A stretch of DNA of 64,000 bases, taken from assembly GCA_039831705.1 (NCBI GenBank), contig JBDOMT010000215.1, forward strand, positions 1 to 64,000, written 5' to 3'. The position numbers were made by a program, and so were the translations under genes. Origin of the DNA: JAJRWS01 sp039831705 (lineage in GTDB: Bacteria; Planctomycetota; Planctomycetia; Pirellulales; Lacipirellulaceae). The notes beneath the pieces are model-generated. The model was given only the letters and a program-made list of their open reading frames with translations, ran no database searches and was not told where the DNA came from. Of this stretch, positions 45,023-53,336 are shown one piece after another (positions within the stretch are counted from its first letter, which is position 1; every line of letters begins with the position of its first letter).

Positions 45023-45490
45023 TCAGCAGACCATGATATTGTTAACCAATTGCTGGTAGTCCAATACACTCATGGCTACGTGTTGGGCCATCTGCTTCGT
45101 ATAGTAGGTGCGACATTCGCCAGTTAGCTCGACCGAATGGTTCGTGATATGTATCGCAAGATTGCGAATACGTCCCGCAAGTCGAATTTGGATGCGTTTC
45201 AAGATCAAGTCAGCCAGCTGCCGACCTTCCTGTTTTGTCAGAAACCCTATTTGAGTTGCTGACCCTGTTTGAGTTGCTCGGTAAGACCCTGTTAAACCAT
45301 CTGACCCTGTTAAACTATCAACCTCTGCTTCAACCTCCGTCCGGTCGTCAAAATAACGCCGGTCGCGCTGATAACGACTTCCACGAAGTTTGAATCCGTA
45401 CTGACGCAGGCCAAATAATCGTCCCCGGGGAGTGGCTCCCCGGGGAGCAGTCCGATGAGGTCGTAACTGGCGATGTGCAGGACGATTCAT
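45023..45490 (-). CDS. BON domain protein
   Basis: The 155 residues have a basic Arg/His/Pro-rich N-terminus. A short Ser/Thr/Gly repeat follows (about 75-95, SLTGSDGLTGSYRATQTGS). A C-terminal BON-like domain (LILKRIQIRLAGRIRNLAIH, then ITNHSVELTGECRTYY and SVLDYQQLVNNIMV) is of the type that often binds phospholipid or other ligands. The ATG at 45490 is chosen because GAGGAAG lies just upstream; a longer frame from 45562 is less likely. The repeat in the protein arises from GACCCTGTTTGAGTTGCT-type DNA units at 45240-45310. Cellular location is uncertain since no signal peptide is seen. Confidence 0.65.
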   Translation of the reverse strand: MNRPAHRQLRPHRTAPRGATPRGRLFGLRQYGFKLRGSRYQRDRRYFDDRTEVEAEVDSLTGSDGLTGSYRATQTGSATQIGFLTKQEGRQLADLILKRIQIRLAGRIRNLAIHITNHSVELTGECRTYYTKQMAQHVAMSVLDYQQLVNNIMVC

Positions 45491-45776
45491 TTTTCTTCCT
45501 CCCTGATTGCCTCCCCTGGCCCGAGTAAATTCGACGCCAAAGAAAAACTGGCACCACATCATCCGTGACGCTCATCTTGTAATCTATTCCTATTGCCAAA
45601 GGTTCGTCAACAGGAACTTGATAATTGTTTTCTTGTCGCCGATACGCGTGTATTGACACGGCAGCGAATGAACTAAATGCAAGAACAAACAAGCTACAAA
45701 CACAAGTGTGCTAGCTGTGAGACTACGCTCACTCGAGAGATTCTCTGTGTGAACAGAAACGGGGGAAATATGCGGG

Positions 45777-46433
45777 TTAGCTGATGATCTCTTTACTGAT
45801 GAGAAATTGGATGACCTCATCGGCTAATTCATCAGGCAACCGCACCCCCGCGTCGAGCCTCAGTTCTGCCTTGTCAGGCGCTTCGTAAGGCGCATCAAGT
45901 CCGGTAAATCCTTTGATTTTTCCGGCTCGTGCCAACTTATAAAGGCCTTTGGGATCGCGCGATTCACAGACTTCCAAAGGCGCATCGACAAAAACCTCTA
46001 GAAAATCGCCTTCTTCCAAGCTATCGCGAACTGCGTCACGATCAGCCCGGTAGGGGCTGACAAAGGCGGTCAGGGTGACAATGCCCGCATCACACATCAG
46101 ATGAGCCATCGCCCCTACGCGGCGAATGTTTTCCTGGCGATCCTGCGGTGAAAACCCAAGACCAAACCGCTCAGCATAAGGCTGGCCATATTGGTCCGCC
46201 AACAGTTGCGGTGTCGCGTTGAGTCCATGGCGAACGTTATCTCCATCGAGTACGTAGCTTCGCACTTTTCGTTGATGCAACTTTTGGTCGACCAGATTAG
46301 CGACCGTGCTTTTCCCACAACCACTCAGGCCCGTGAACCACACCACACAACCTCGATGGTTACCGAGTTTTTCACGGTCGGCGCGAAGGATGCTATGTTC
46401 ATGCCAAACAACAATTGGGTCTTGATCAGTCAT
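45777..46433 (-). CDS. cysC: Adenylylsulfate kinase
   Basis: CysC phosphorylates APS to PAPS in sulfate assimilation. The 218 residues have Walker A GLSGCGKS (35-42), the APS-binding LDGDNVRHGLN and FSPQDRQENIRRVGAMAHLM motifs, FVDAPLEVCESRDPKGLYKL, and GFTGLDAPYEAPDKAEL near the end. No cysN, cysD or cysH gene is nearby, so PAPS may feed sulfation or be supplied with APS from elsewhere in the genome. The upstream gap (46434-46824) is repeat-filled. The stop codon sits inside a 22-nt GAAACGG...AATATGCGGGT sequence shared with the 37336-37528 element. Confidence 0.93.
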   Translation of the reverse strand: MTDQDPIVVWHEHSILRADREKLGNHRGCVVWFTGLSGCGKSTVANLVDQKLHQRKVRSYVLDGDNVRHGLNATPQLLADQYGQPYAERFGLGFSPQDRQENIRRVGAMAHLMCDAGIVTLTAFVSPYRADRDAVRDSLEEGDFLEVFVDAPLEVCESRDPKGLYKLARAGKIKGFTGLDAPYEAPDKAELRLDAGVRLPDELADEVIQFLISKEIIS

Positions 46434-46467
46434 AGGATTTTTCTGTTTGAGACGTATGAAGTGCCTA

Positions 46468-46529
46468 TCCTATAACCGCCCAACAGGCTGGAAGCCAATG
46501 CTACTTTAGCCAGTTATGGGATAAGGTCT
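46468..46529. repeat. Dispersed repeat, family F (copy 2)
   Basis: CCTATCCTATAACCGCCCAA at 46474 and GCCAGTTATGGGATAAGG at 46509-46526 form imperfect inverted ends around the block shared with 1685-1739. It lies directly upstream of cysC. Confidence 0.45.
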
Positions 46530-46545
46530 AAGCCAATCCATCAAT

Positions 46546-46738
46546 AGTCGCGGAGCGACGGCATGTGATAGCCTTGGGTTTTAACCCAAGGTAGCTATCC
46601 CCCACAACCTGAGTCTCGGAGCAACGGCATGTGGTAGGGTGAATCCCACATGCCGTCGCTCCGCGACTCAAACCCTTTGCGCGAGTCTTCCTGGGGCTAA
46701 AGTCCCCAGGCTATTCTATGCCACCGCTCCGCGGTTAA
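46546..46738. repeat. REP-like cluster, family B (copy 1)
   Basis: Four units built on AGTCGCGGAGCGACGGCATG: two forward (46546 and 46611, the second with variant bases) and two inverted (46647-46670 and about 46711-46736, the last in the form CCACCGCTCCGCGGTT). Small palindromes such as CCTTGGGTTTTAACCCAAGG lie between them. The arrangement matches REP sequences mobilised by RAYT/IS200-type transposases, but no transposase gene is in the window. Confidence 0.75.
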
Positions 46739-46824
46739 GACAAAATACAGTTTGCTGCAGTAACCTCAAAATCAAGGATTCACTAGCGCTTTGTCATGAC
46801 AAAATATTATCAAAGCACCAGGGT

Positions 46825-47949
46825 CTAATCCAATATACCAGCCAATTCACACAGATTCGCGTGAACGACCGGTTGTGGGCAGCTCCAGACCAGGAAAAAG
46901 AGCGCTTCTCGGCACCATCGACCGGTTGGGTGGCCCACCTGGTAACCGGTGCCCTTGGCCGCAACTAGGGCAGCTTGCGCGGCACGTAAGACCAAACTGT
47001 TGGCATGCTTACGCAACTGCTCGTTGGAACAGATGGGATCATCGCAAACTAACGCAAATAATTCGTTATTGATCTGATTGTATTCTGCCTGCAAAGCCTC
47101 TAGGGGAGCCTGCAAATCTTCTCTACGCTTTGCCTCCAGGGCGATAAAATCGATGGCGGCGCGGGCCAGTCCCAGTGCCAAGGTGGAGGTTTGAAGGCCA
47201 CCGGTAGTACCACCCTGACCTGAGGTCATCACATTTTCATCAGGCCCGGCAATGACCTGTTGATCTTGGATCTGAGTCTTCGCCAAACACAGTTGGCCCG
47301 TATGGCTGGCCGAAATACCAACCAGTTTGGCCGGCTCGGGCGTCGAAACACCGGGCAGATCGGTTGGCAGAGCGACTAATAGTTGTTCGCCAGTAGGTTC
47401 CAGGCTTGGAGATCCGAGATCTTCCATCTTATCGCCTTTGATCATGCTTGCGGCCACCACAATGGTATCGGCATGCGCCGCACCTGTGACCCACGGACTG
47501 AAACCATCCAAGACGTAACCATCTGCCACGCGAACTGCACGGAGCACTGGTTTCGACAAGTGCTGCCGACTGGTGGTCAGATGCGAAATGGCGACCGTGG
47601 AGAAAAGTGTTCCGGATGCCAAAGCGGGCAGCAGCCGTTGTTGGAGTCGCCGGTTGGAACTGCCGGCGATCCGACGACAGGCACCGCTGCGCTGGGTGAT
47701 GATAAAGGTCGTGGTCAGGCAGGCTGAACTCAATGCCATGTAGCCGCGCAGGATGTCTTCTTCGCTCCAGGCCTGACCACCCCAAGCCGGATCCAGAAAC
47801 CATTGGTAAACACCATATTCGCCACAAAGTTTGAGCTGCTCAGCTGGCCAGCCTCCGGTCTGATCCAACTCGTCTGCCAATTCAGCCAACCGCGCACACA
47901 GTTCAGCCAAAGCAGGATCGTCAGGAGAAGTGATAATATTGGCGTTCAT
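46825..47949 (-). CDS. Acyl-CoA dehydrogenase-like protein
   Basis: The 374 residues follow the acyl-CoA dehydrogenase fold: helical N-terminus (LAELADELDQTGGWPAEQLK, GEYGVYQWFLDPAWGG), a middle beta domain (LFSTVAISHLTTSRQHLSKP, GYVLDGFSPWVTGA), and a C-terminal helical bundle (TLALGLARAAIDFIALEAKR). The usual catalytic Glu is not obvious and the FAD-binding TGS-like motif is diverged. Relatives include dehydrogenases, desulfurisation enzymes and oxygenases, so no specific substrate can be given. The start follows a leader with GAGAGTTGAG-type repeats. Confidence 0.72.
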   Translation of the reverse strand: MNANIITSPDDPALAELCARLAELADELDQTGGWPAEQLKLCGEYGVYQWFLDPAWGGQAWSEEDILRGYMALSSACLTTTFIITQRSGACRRIAGSSNRRLQQRLLPALASGTLFSTVAISHLTTSRQHLSKPVLRAVRVADGYVLDGFSPWVTGAAHADTIVVAASMIKGDKMEDLGSPSLEPTGEQLLVALPTDLPGVSTPEPAKLVGISASHTGQLCLAKTQIQDQQVIAGPDENVMTSGQGGTTGGLQTSTLALGLARAAIDFIALEAKRREDLQAPLEALQAEYNQINNELFALVCDDPICSNEQLRKHANSLVLRAAQAALVAAKGTGYQVGHPTGRWCREALFFLVWSCPQPVVHANLCELAGILD

Positions 47950-48016
47950 CGTGCCTCAGAAGGCTCTCTTAACTCTAGACTCAACACTCTTCCTGCCTCT
48001 GGACTCTCAACTTTCC

Positions 48017-50224
48017 CTACCTCAAACTCATTTCCGAACTTTGCCCCCCTGCGGCGATCAAGTACGCCTTGGTGACATAATCCATCACCATGCGGTGGGC
48101 ACTGAAGCGGGCGGTCAAGGTGGCGATGGAATTGGTCATCCGCTCGATCCACTCCAGTGGCAACCCATCGGCATCCCGATGGTAAAATAGGGGAATGATT
48201 TCATTTTCTAATACACTAAAAAGCTCTTCTGAGTCACGCGCATCGCCCAATTCCTCGTTGGTATGCTGATTGCCATTGCCAATGGCAAATCCGTTCTTGC
48301 CATTGAACGCCTCGGCCCACCAGCCGTCCAGTACCGAACAATTGAGGCCACCGTTGAATACGACTTTTTGCCCGCTGGTTCCCGAGGCCTCCAATGGTCG
48401 CCGCGGATTATTCAACCACACATCCACTCCCTGAATCAAATGGCGGCCCACATTGATGTCGTAATCTTCGACAAATACGACTCGGCCACTGAATCGGGGG
48501 TCATGCCTGAGATTGGCGATCCGCTGGATCAAATGCTTGCCCGGCTCGTCGGCCGGGTGAGCCTTGCCGGCAAAAATAAACTGGACCGGCCGGCTGGTAT
48601 CGTTAATCAGTTCGCTCATCCGCTCGAGATTGGACATGAACAGGTCCGCCCGCTTATAGGTGGCAAACCGGCGTGCGAAGCCGATGGTCAGAGCGCTGGG
48701 ATCCAAAGCTGAACGGGCGACCTCGATCGCTCCCTGATCTTCGTTACGGCGCCGGCACTGGCGGCTCAGCCGGCGTCGGATGAAATCCAGCAGGCGGCTT
48801 TTCAAAGCATTGTGGGTTTCCCACAATTCGCCCCGATCCACCGAGTAAATGTTTTGCCAAACCTCTGGATCGCCCATATTTTGTTGCCAATCGGCGTCCA
48901 GGTACTTGTCATAGAGCGCCTGCATCGGATAAGCCAGCCACGATGGAACATGCACACCGTTGGTGATATGGCCAATAGGGATTTCTTCCTCCACTCGCCA
49001 TGGCCAAAGATGGGCCCACATGCGCCTTGAAACGTGTCCGTGCAAGTTACTCACCGCATTGGCACGCCGCGATAGCTTCAGGCCAATCACCGTCATGCAG
49101 AACGACTCACTCTCGTTTTGCGGCTCGACTCGACCCAAGCCCATCAATTGTTCATAGGTAATACCCAACTCTTTACGCAAAGGCCCCAGATGCTCTTCTA
49201 ACAAAGCCCCCTCGAACCGATCGTGACCGGCAGGTACCGGAGTATGGGTGGTGAAAACCGTACGGTGTGCCACTTCGCGCAATGCGTCGTCGAAGGTCAT
49301 GCCATCTTCGTGCATACGCTCACGCATCACTTCCAGGGGTGCAAATGCGCTGTGGCCTTCATTGAGATGGTAGACCCCTGGGGTGATGCCCAGTGCGCGC
49401 AGCGCTTTCACGCCACCCACACCCAACACCAATTCTTGACGAATCCGCGTACGCACATCGCCCCCATACAAACGCGATGTCAACTCGCGGTCTTCCGGCG
49501 GGTTGCCCTCCACGTCACAGTCAAGAAGATACAATTTAACGCGACCCACTCGTATCAACCACAGCTTGGCCAGCAGTTGGCCATCGAGCGTATCAATCGC
49601 CACCGTGATAGGGTTTCCCGCCTTGTCGCAAGCCGGTTCCATGGGTTGAGTTTTGACCTTCGTGTCGACATATTCCTCCAATTGCATCCCGTTGCTGTCC
49701 AGGTGCTGCTTGAAATAGCCCTGATCATAAAACAGCCCGATAGCCACCAGAGGCACATCTAACCCACTGGCACTCTTAATATGATCGCCTGAGAGGACTC
49801 CCAAACCGCCGGAATAGATGAGCACCGATTCGTGAATTCCAAACTCGGCTGAAAAATAGGCCACGGGTCTGGAGCCCAGCACACCCGCTTCACGTGCTCC
49901 CCAAGTGGTTTGTGTTTTGCTCAGATAGTCTTTCAGCCGTCGGGTCGCCTGGTTGATACGCGTGGTAAGCACCATTTCGGAAGCCCGTTCGGCCAGCTGC
50001 TCGGGGGTCATTTCCGTGAGCAGTGCGATCGGATTATGGCCCAATTGTCGCCAGCGAACCGGATCCAAGTCCCGAAACAGGTTGACAACTTCCGGGTGCC
50101 AGCTCCACCACAGGTTGCGGGCCAAAGTCATGCACTTGTCGTACAGAGCTTGCGGCGTTGTTTCGGTCCAATTCGGTCGCGTCACATTGGCAGATGGAGC
50201 TGCGGGGAGTTCCGTTTGACTCAT
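48017..50224 (-). CDS. glgP: Alpha-glucan phosphorylase (TIGR02094-type, GT35)
   Basis: A PLP-dependent phosphorylase releasing glucose-1-phosphate from glycogen or maltodextrin. The 735 residues show the DUF3417 N-terminal domain (LYDKCMTLARNLWWSWHPEV), then VAYFSAEFGIHESVLIYSGG, VGVGGVKALRALGITPGVYH, LNEGHSAFAPLEVMRERM and FARRFATYKRADLF. The PLP lysine is in EASGTSGQKVVFNGG (GxxK in place of GNMK). This short form is common in bacteria and archaea lacking classical GlgP. The ATG start is clear. It lies upstream of the acyl-CoA dehydrogenase-like gene with a 67-nt gap. Confidence 0.93.
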   Translation of the reverse strand: MSQTELPAAPSANVTRPNWTETTPQALYDKCMTLARNLWWSWHPEVVNLFRDLDPVRWRQLGHNPIALLTEMTPEQLAERASEMVLTTRINQATRRLKDYLSKTQTTWGAREAGVLGSRPVAYFSAEFGIHESVLIYSGGLGVLSGDHIKSASGLDVPLVAIGLFYDQGYFKQHLDSNGMQLEEYVDTKVKTQPMEPACDKAGNPITVAIDTLDGQLLAKLWLIRVGRVKLYLLDCDVEGNPPEDRELTSRLYGGDVRTRIRQELVLGVGGVKALRALGITPGVYHLNEGHSAFAPLEVMRERMHEDGMTFDDALREVAHRTVFTTHTPVPAGHDRFEGALLEEHLGPLRKELGITYEQLMGLGRVEPQNESESFCMTVIGLKLSRRANAVSNLHGHVSRRMWAHLWPWRVEEEIPIGHITNGVHVPSWLAYPMQALYDKYLDADWQQNMGDPEVWQNIYSVDRGELWETHNALKSRLLDFIRRRLSRQCRRRNEDQGAIEVARSALDPSALTIGFARRFATYKRADLFMSNLERMSELINDTSRPVQFIFAGKAHPADEPGKHLIQRIANLRHDPRFSGRVVFVEDYDINVGRHLIQGVDVWLNNPRRPLEASGTSGQKVVFNGGLNCSVLDGWWAEAFNGKNGFAIGNGNQHTNEELGDARDSEELFSVLENEIIPLFYHRDADGLPLEWIERMTNSIATLTARFSAHRMVMDYVTKAYLIAAGGQSSEMSLR

Positions 50225-50414
50225 GAAATTGGCATCCTATCGATTGGTTGACAACAGCGGGCGATTATAGCGAAATGTCTGCTCATGAAATAGGCGTCTG
50301 CTATCTTTTGTGCAAGAGCCTTGATTGCAGGAAATAGGCCGAACCCGTACAGTAAAAGCACCTGAAACGCTTATCGTTATCAAGATAGGTCCCTCTGCAC
50401 ACAAATATCAGAAG

Positions 50415-51302
50415 ATGCCCACCCCAATGACCATTGCGAAGTTTTACGGCATGGGCCAATTTGGATTGTCGTTTGAACTATTCCCCCCCAAGACGGCCAT
50501 CGGAATGACTCGCCTGGCGGAACAGGCGGACAAACTCGTCAAATACAGCCCCGACTACATTACCTGCACCTATGGGGCAGGAGGATCAACCCAGAACCGT
50601 ACACTCGAAGTGATCGCCGGGGTTCGAAAACAGTACCAACTACCGGTAGCGACCCATATCACATGTGTCGGTAGTACGGTCGAGCAACTGCGAGACTATC
50701 TTGTCCAAGCATTACAAGCTGGGGTGCAAAATGTAGTGGCCTTGCGTGGTGATCCGCCTCAAGGAGAAACACGATTTACACCGACCGCAGGCGGTTTCCA
50801 ATATGCGAATGAACTGGTGGCATTCATACGTAGTGAATTTCCTGAAATGGGAATTGCCGTGGGTGGGTATCCAGAAACCCATCAGGAAGCCGCCAGCTCG
50901 GAATCCGACTTAATCAACCTCCAACGAAAAGTGGACGCTGGGGCTGACCTGATTATCACCCAGCTATTCTACCACAATGATGACTTTTTTCGTTTTCGCG
51001 AGCAGTGCGAACAACGGGGCATCAGAGTGCCCATTGTACCGGGCCTGCTGCCGGTTACCAACCTGGGACAAATACAGCGGATTGCTTCGCTCTGTGGTGC
51101 GAAATTGCCGCAATCATTGATTGCCGACTTGCAGAATTTCCAAGATGATCCCCACGGACAGTTCGAAGTGGGAGTAAAATTCGCCAACCAACAGGTTCAG
51201 GAATTGGTTGCCCAAGATGTGGCCGGCTTACACTTTTACGTATTGAACAAATCGGCTTCCACCGGACGCGCACTGGAAGGAATGCAGTTGCCGGGACGAT
51301 GA
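50415..51302 (+). CDS. metF: Methylenetetrahydrofolate reductase
   Basis: MetF reduces 5,10-methylene-THF to 5-methyl-THF for methionine synthesis. The 295 residues form the TIM-barrel FAD enzyme: GLSFELFPPKTAIGM, SPDYITCTYGAGGSTQNRTL, THITCVGSTVEQLRDYLVQA, VVALRGDPPQGETRF, DAGADLIITQLFYHNDDFFR and VPIVPGLLPVTNLGQI. The start is uncertain between 50415 and 50427; the frame is open further upstream to 50325. Its last four bases (ATGA) overlap the start of the kinase gene, suggesting translational coupling. Confidence 0.94.
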   Translation: MPTPMTIAKFYGMGQFGLSFELFPPKTAIGMTRLAEQADKLVKYSPDYITCTYGAGGSTQNRTLEVIAGVRKQYQLPVATHITCVGSTVEQLRDYLVQALQAGVQNVVALRGDPPQGETRFTPTAGGFQYANELVAFIRSEFPEMGIAVGGYPETHQEAASSESDLINLQRKVDAGADLIITQLFYHNDDFFRFREQCEQRGIRVPIVPGLLPVTNLGQIQRIASLCGAKLPQSLIADLQNFQDDPHGQFEVGVKFANQQVQELVAQDVAGLHFYVLNKSASTGRALEGMQLPGR

Positions 51303-52828
51303 CCGACCCTTCTCTCACGCCCTCTGATCGCGAACAATCCAGTCTCCATCTTGCAGGCAAGGACAGCCTCCACCTTGCTGGCAAGGAATTGGGCGACTAT
51401 CACATTCTGCGCCGTTTGGGTGTGGGAGGGATGGCTGAGGTTTACCTGGCAGAGCAAACTTCTCTCGGTCGTCAGGTGGCGTTAAAGGTACTGATGCGCG
51501 ATCTGGCTCGCGATGCAACCTACGTTCAGCGGTTTCAAAACGAAGCCCGCGCAGCCGCCTCTCTGGTCCATGCGAATATCGTACAGATCTACGAAGTGGG
51601 ACAAGTGGAGGGCATTCACTTCATTGCTCAAGAATACATCCGCGGCATGAATTTGGGAGAAGTTTTAAAACGCCAAGGTTCGCTGCAACCTCGATTGGTG
51701 TTAGAAATCCTACGGCAAGTGGTTGCCGCCCTGGGCAAAGCGGCTGAGCTGGGAATTGTGCACCGCGACATCAAACCTGAAAACATCATGCTCAGCCGGT
51801 CCGGCGAAGTGAAAGTGGCCGACTTTGGACTGGCGCGGGTGCAAAACGTCGACAGCAAAAGCCTGACCCAAGTCGGCGTGACCATGGGAACGCCGCTCTA
51901 CATGAGCCCCGAACAAATCGAAGGTCGATCACTCGATTGGCGCAGTGACATCTATTCTCTAGGGATCACCTGTTATCACTTGCTGGCTGGCTTACCACCC
52001 CATCGTGGTGATACGGCGCTGGCCATTGCGGTGCAACATTTGAACACGCCACCTGAGCCGTTGGAAAACGTGCGTTCCGATGTACCTGGAGGTATGGCTC
52101 GCATCATCCATCGGCTGATAGCCAAGCGTCCGGAAGACCGATATACCCACCCCAACGAGCTACTGACCCAATTGCGCGAGTTGGCCGAGGGAGCGGCTCA
52201 GCAAGGATGGGGAGATGGGCCCGAACATTGGTCACTGGCAGAGTGGGTGGCACAGGACGAATCACGAAGTCGGGCAACTGCCCAACTTGGCACGCTGATG
52301 AAGGCCGGCACACGACTCGAGGCGAATCGATGGCAGCGTGGAAAGCTCGTAGCAGCAGCCATGGGCGCATTACTCATGGGGCTCCTGTTGGCTTATGCAA
52401 GTCGGTCGCAATTTTTACTCGGTAACGTGAAAGCTGCTAAACCCGAACCTCGCAATTCCCCCTGGGCGCAGATCTACCATGCGAAGATGACACCCAGCGA
52501 AGAGGCCTGGCTGGCTGTTGAAGAAAATTTCCGCGACGCCGATCTCTACATTCGCCAATTGGCCAAGCAAGGCCTGATTCGCTACTACCTGTTCGTGGAG
52601 CAGGCATTTGCCAATGCCTTGAAACCGTTGCGCCAATTGGATGCAGAAGTGAACTCCCCGTTGTACACTTTTACCCAAGCCGGGTTCTGCATTGCTTACC
52701 AGCATTTGGACAAGATCAAACAGGCTCGCGAAGCCGCCCATCAGTTGACCAGCGAACGAAAAGACCAATTGCGCCGCAGCGACCCAAGGATGTTCGAATT
52801 ACTACAAAAAGCTCTGAACGAGCTGTAA
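51299..52828 (+). CDS. Transmembrane Ser/Thr protein kinase
   Basis: A PknB-like kinase of 509 residues. The catalytic domain (about 31-290) shows the glycine loop LGVGGMAEVYLA, the catalytic Lys63 (VALKVL), HRDIKPEN with Asp157, DFG in VADFGLARV, and GTPLYMSPEQ. One membrane helix (LVAAAMGALLMGLLLAYA, about 346-365) separates it from a helical extracytoplasmic domain of about 140 residues (FRDADLYIRQLAKQGLIRYY). The N-terminus has a duplicated LHLAGK segment. It overlaps metF by 4 nt (ATGA), an odd pairing. Its substrate could include FHA proteins such as the one at 26.0 kb, which is only a guess. Confidence 0.92.
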   Translation: MTDPSLTPSDREQSSLHLAGKDSLHLAGKELGDYHILRRLGVGGMAEVYLAEQTSLGRQVALKVLMRDLARDATYVQRFQNEARAAASLVHANIVQIYEVGQVEGIHFIAQEYIRGMNLGEVLKRQGSLQPRLVLEILRQVVAALGKAAELGIVHRDIKPENIMLSRSGEVKVADFGLARVQNVDSKSLTQVGVTMGTPLYMSPEQIEGRSLDWRSDIYSLGITCYHLLAGLPPHRGDTALAIAVQHLNTPPEPLENVRSDVPGGMARIIHRLIAKRPEDRYTHPNELLTQLRELAEGAAQQGWGDGPEHWSLAEWVAQDESRSRATAQLGTLMKAGTRLEANRWQRGKLVAAAMGALLMGLLLAYASRSQFLLGNVKAAKPEPRNSPWAQIYHAKMTPSEEAWLAVEENFRDADLYIRQLAKQGLIRYYLFVEQAFANALKPLRQLDAEVNSPLYTFTQAGFCIAYQHLDKIKQAREAAHQLTSERKDQLRRSDPRMFELLQKALNEL

Positions 52829-52860
52829 TGTTGAGTGTTGAGCAGCTTAATTTTCGAATT

Positions 52861-52922
52861 AGCCGCAGGGCGTTAGCCCCCGGTTTTTTACTGCGCAACC
52901 GGACGCTAACGCGTTTCGGCTG
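52861..52922. repeat. Dispersed palindromic repeat, family A (copy 3)
   Basis: Left arm AGCCGCAGGGCGTTAGCCCC at 52861, right arm ACCGGACGCTAACGCGTTTC and six further nt at 52897-52922. Both arms are followed or preceded by T/A runs that could make it a terminator for the metF-kinase pair. The remainder of 52829-53336 holds the small ORF below and an end fragment of family D near 52966. Confidence 0.75.
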
Positions 52923-53017
52923 ATTTTTTACAATCCCAATTTTAGTCGAAACGATGCACCAGTGCTTTGTCAAAGCTTAGTATTGGGTTAGCCTCTGGCG
53001 ATGTGTGGCACGCTCAC

Positions 53018-53113
53018 TCAACTCTTTTCAGAGCTAATCATAATTTGGCCGACAATGGCCCAGACGGAGACGAAAGCAACAGCTACGGTGATGTGAATGA
53101 TTTGTTCGGGCAT
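53018..53113 (-). CDS. Small single-helix membrane protein (candidate)
   Basis: A 31-residue frame beginning MPEQIIHITVAVAFV, continuing through SVWAIVGQIM and ending SSEKS. One strongly hydrophobic helix occupies residues 5-26, with polar ends, as in many small membrane proteins. Codon usage looks normal. The upstream AGAG is a weak ribosome-binding site. It lies in a 508-nt gap opposite to its neighbours. Too short for confidence without a family; it could be a chance frame. Confidence 0.4.
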   Translation of the reverse strand: MPEQIIHITVAVAFVSVWAIVGQIMISSEKS

Positions 53114-53336
53114 GATTACTCTGTTTGAAGATTTCCTATGCGCGGAAAGATGTGGCAATCCATGCCTGCTACAATAAATCGGCAACCTGCGGCAGTAATC
53201 TCAACCCACCCCTTGATGCCATTACACTTTACCCAATTTCCACAATGTAAATTCGTTGTGATAGCGTCGCTGGACCGAATGTTGTATTGTGTCGATCAGT
53301 TGCCGCGAAATAAGTTCCCACTTTCCGCCCCCGCCC

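Noticed and set aside
45348..45820. Two minus-strand frames between the BON and cysC genes
   Set aside because: They overlap each other in different frames, one also overlaps the BON gene, and neither resembles a known protein.
46639..46968. Plus-strand frame beginning MNPTCRRSAT, also seen around 56310
   Set aside because: It is the translation of REP-like family B units, not a gene.
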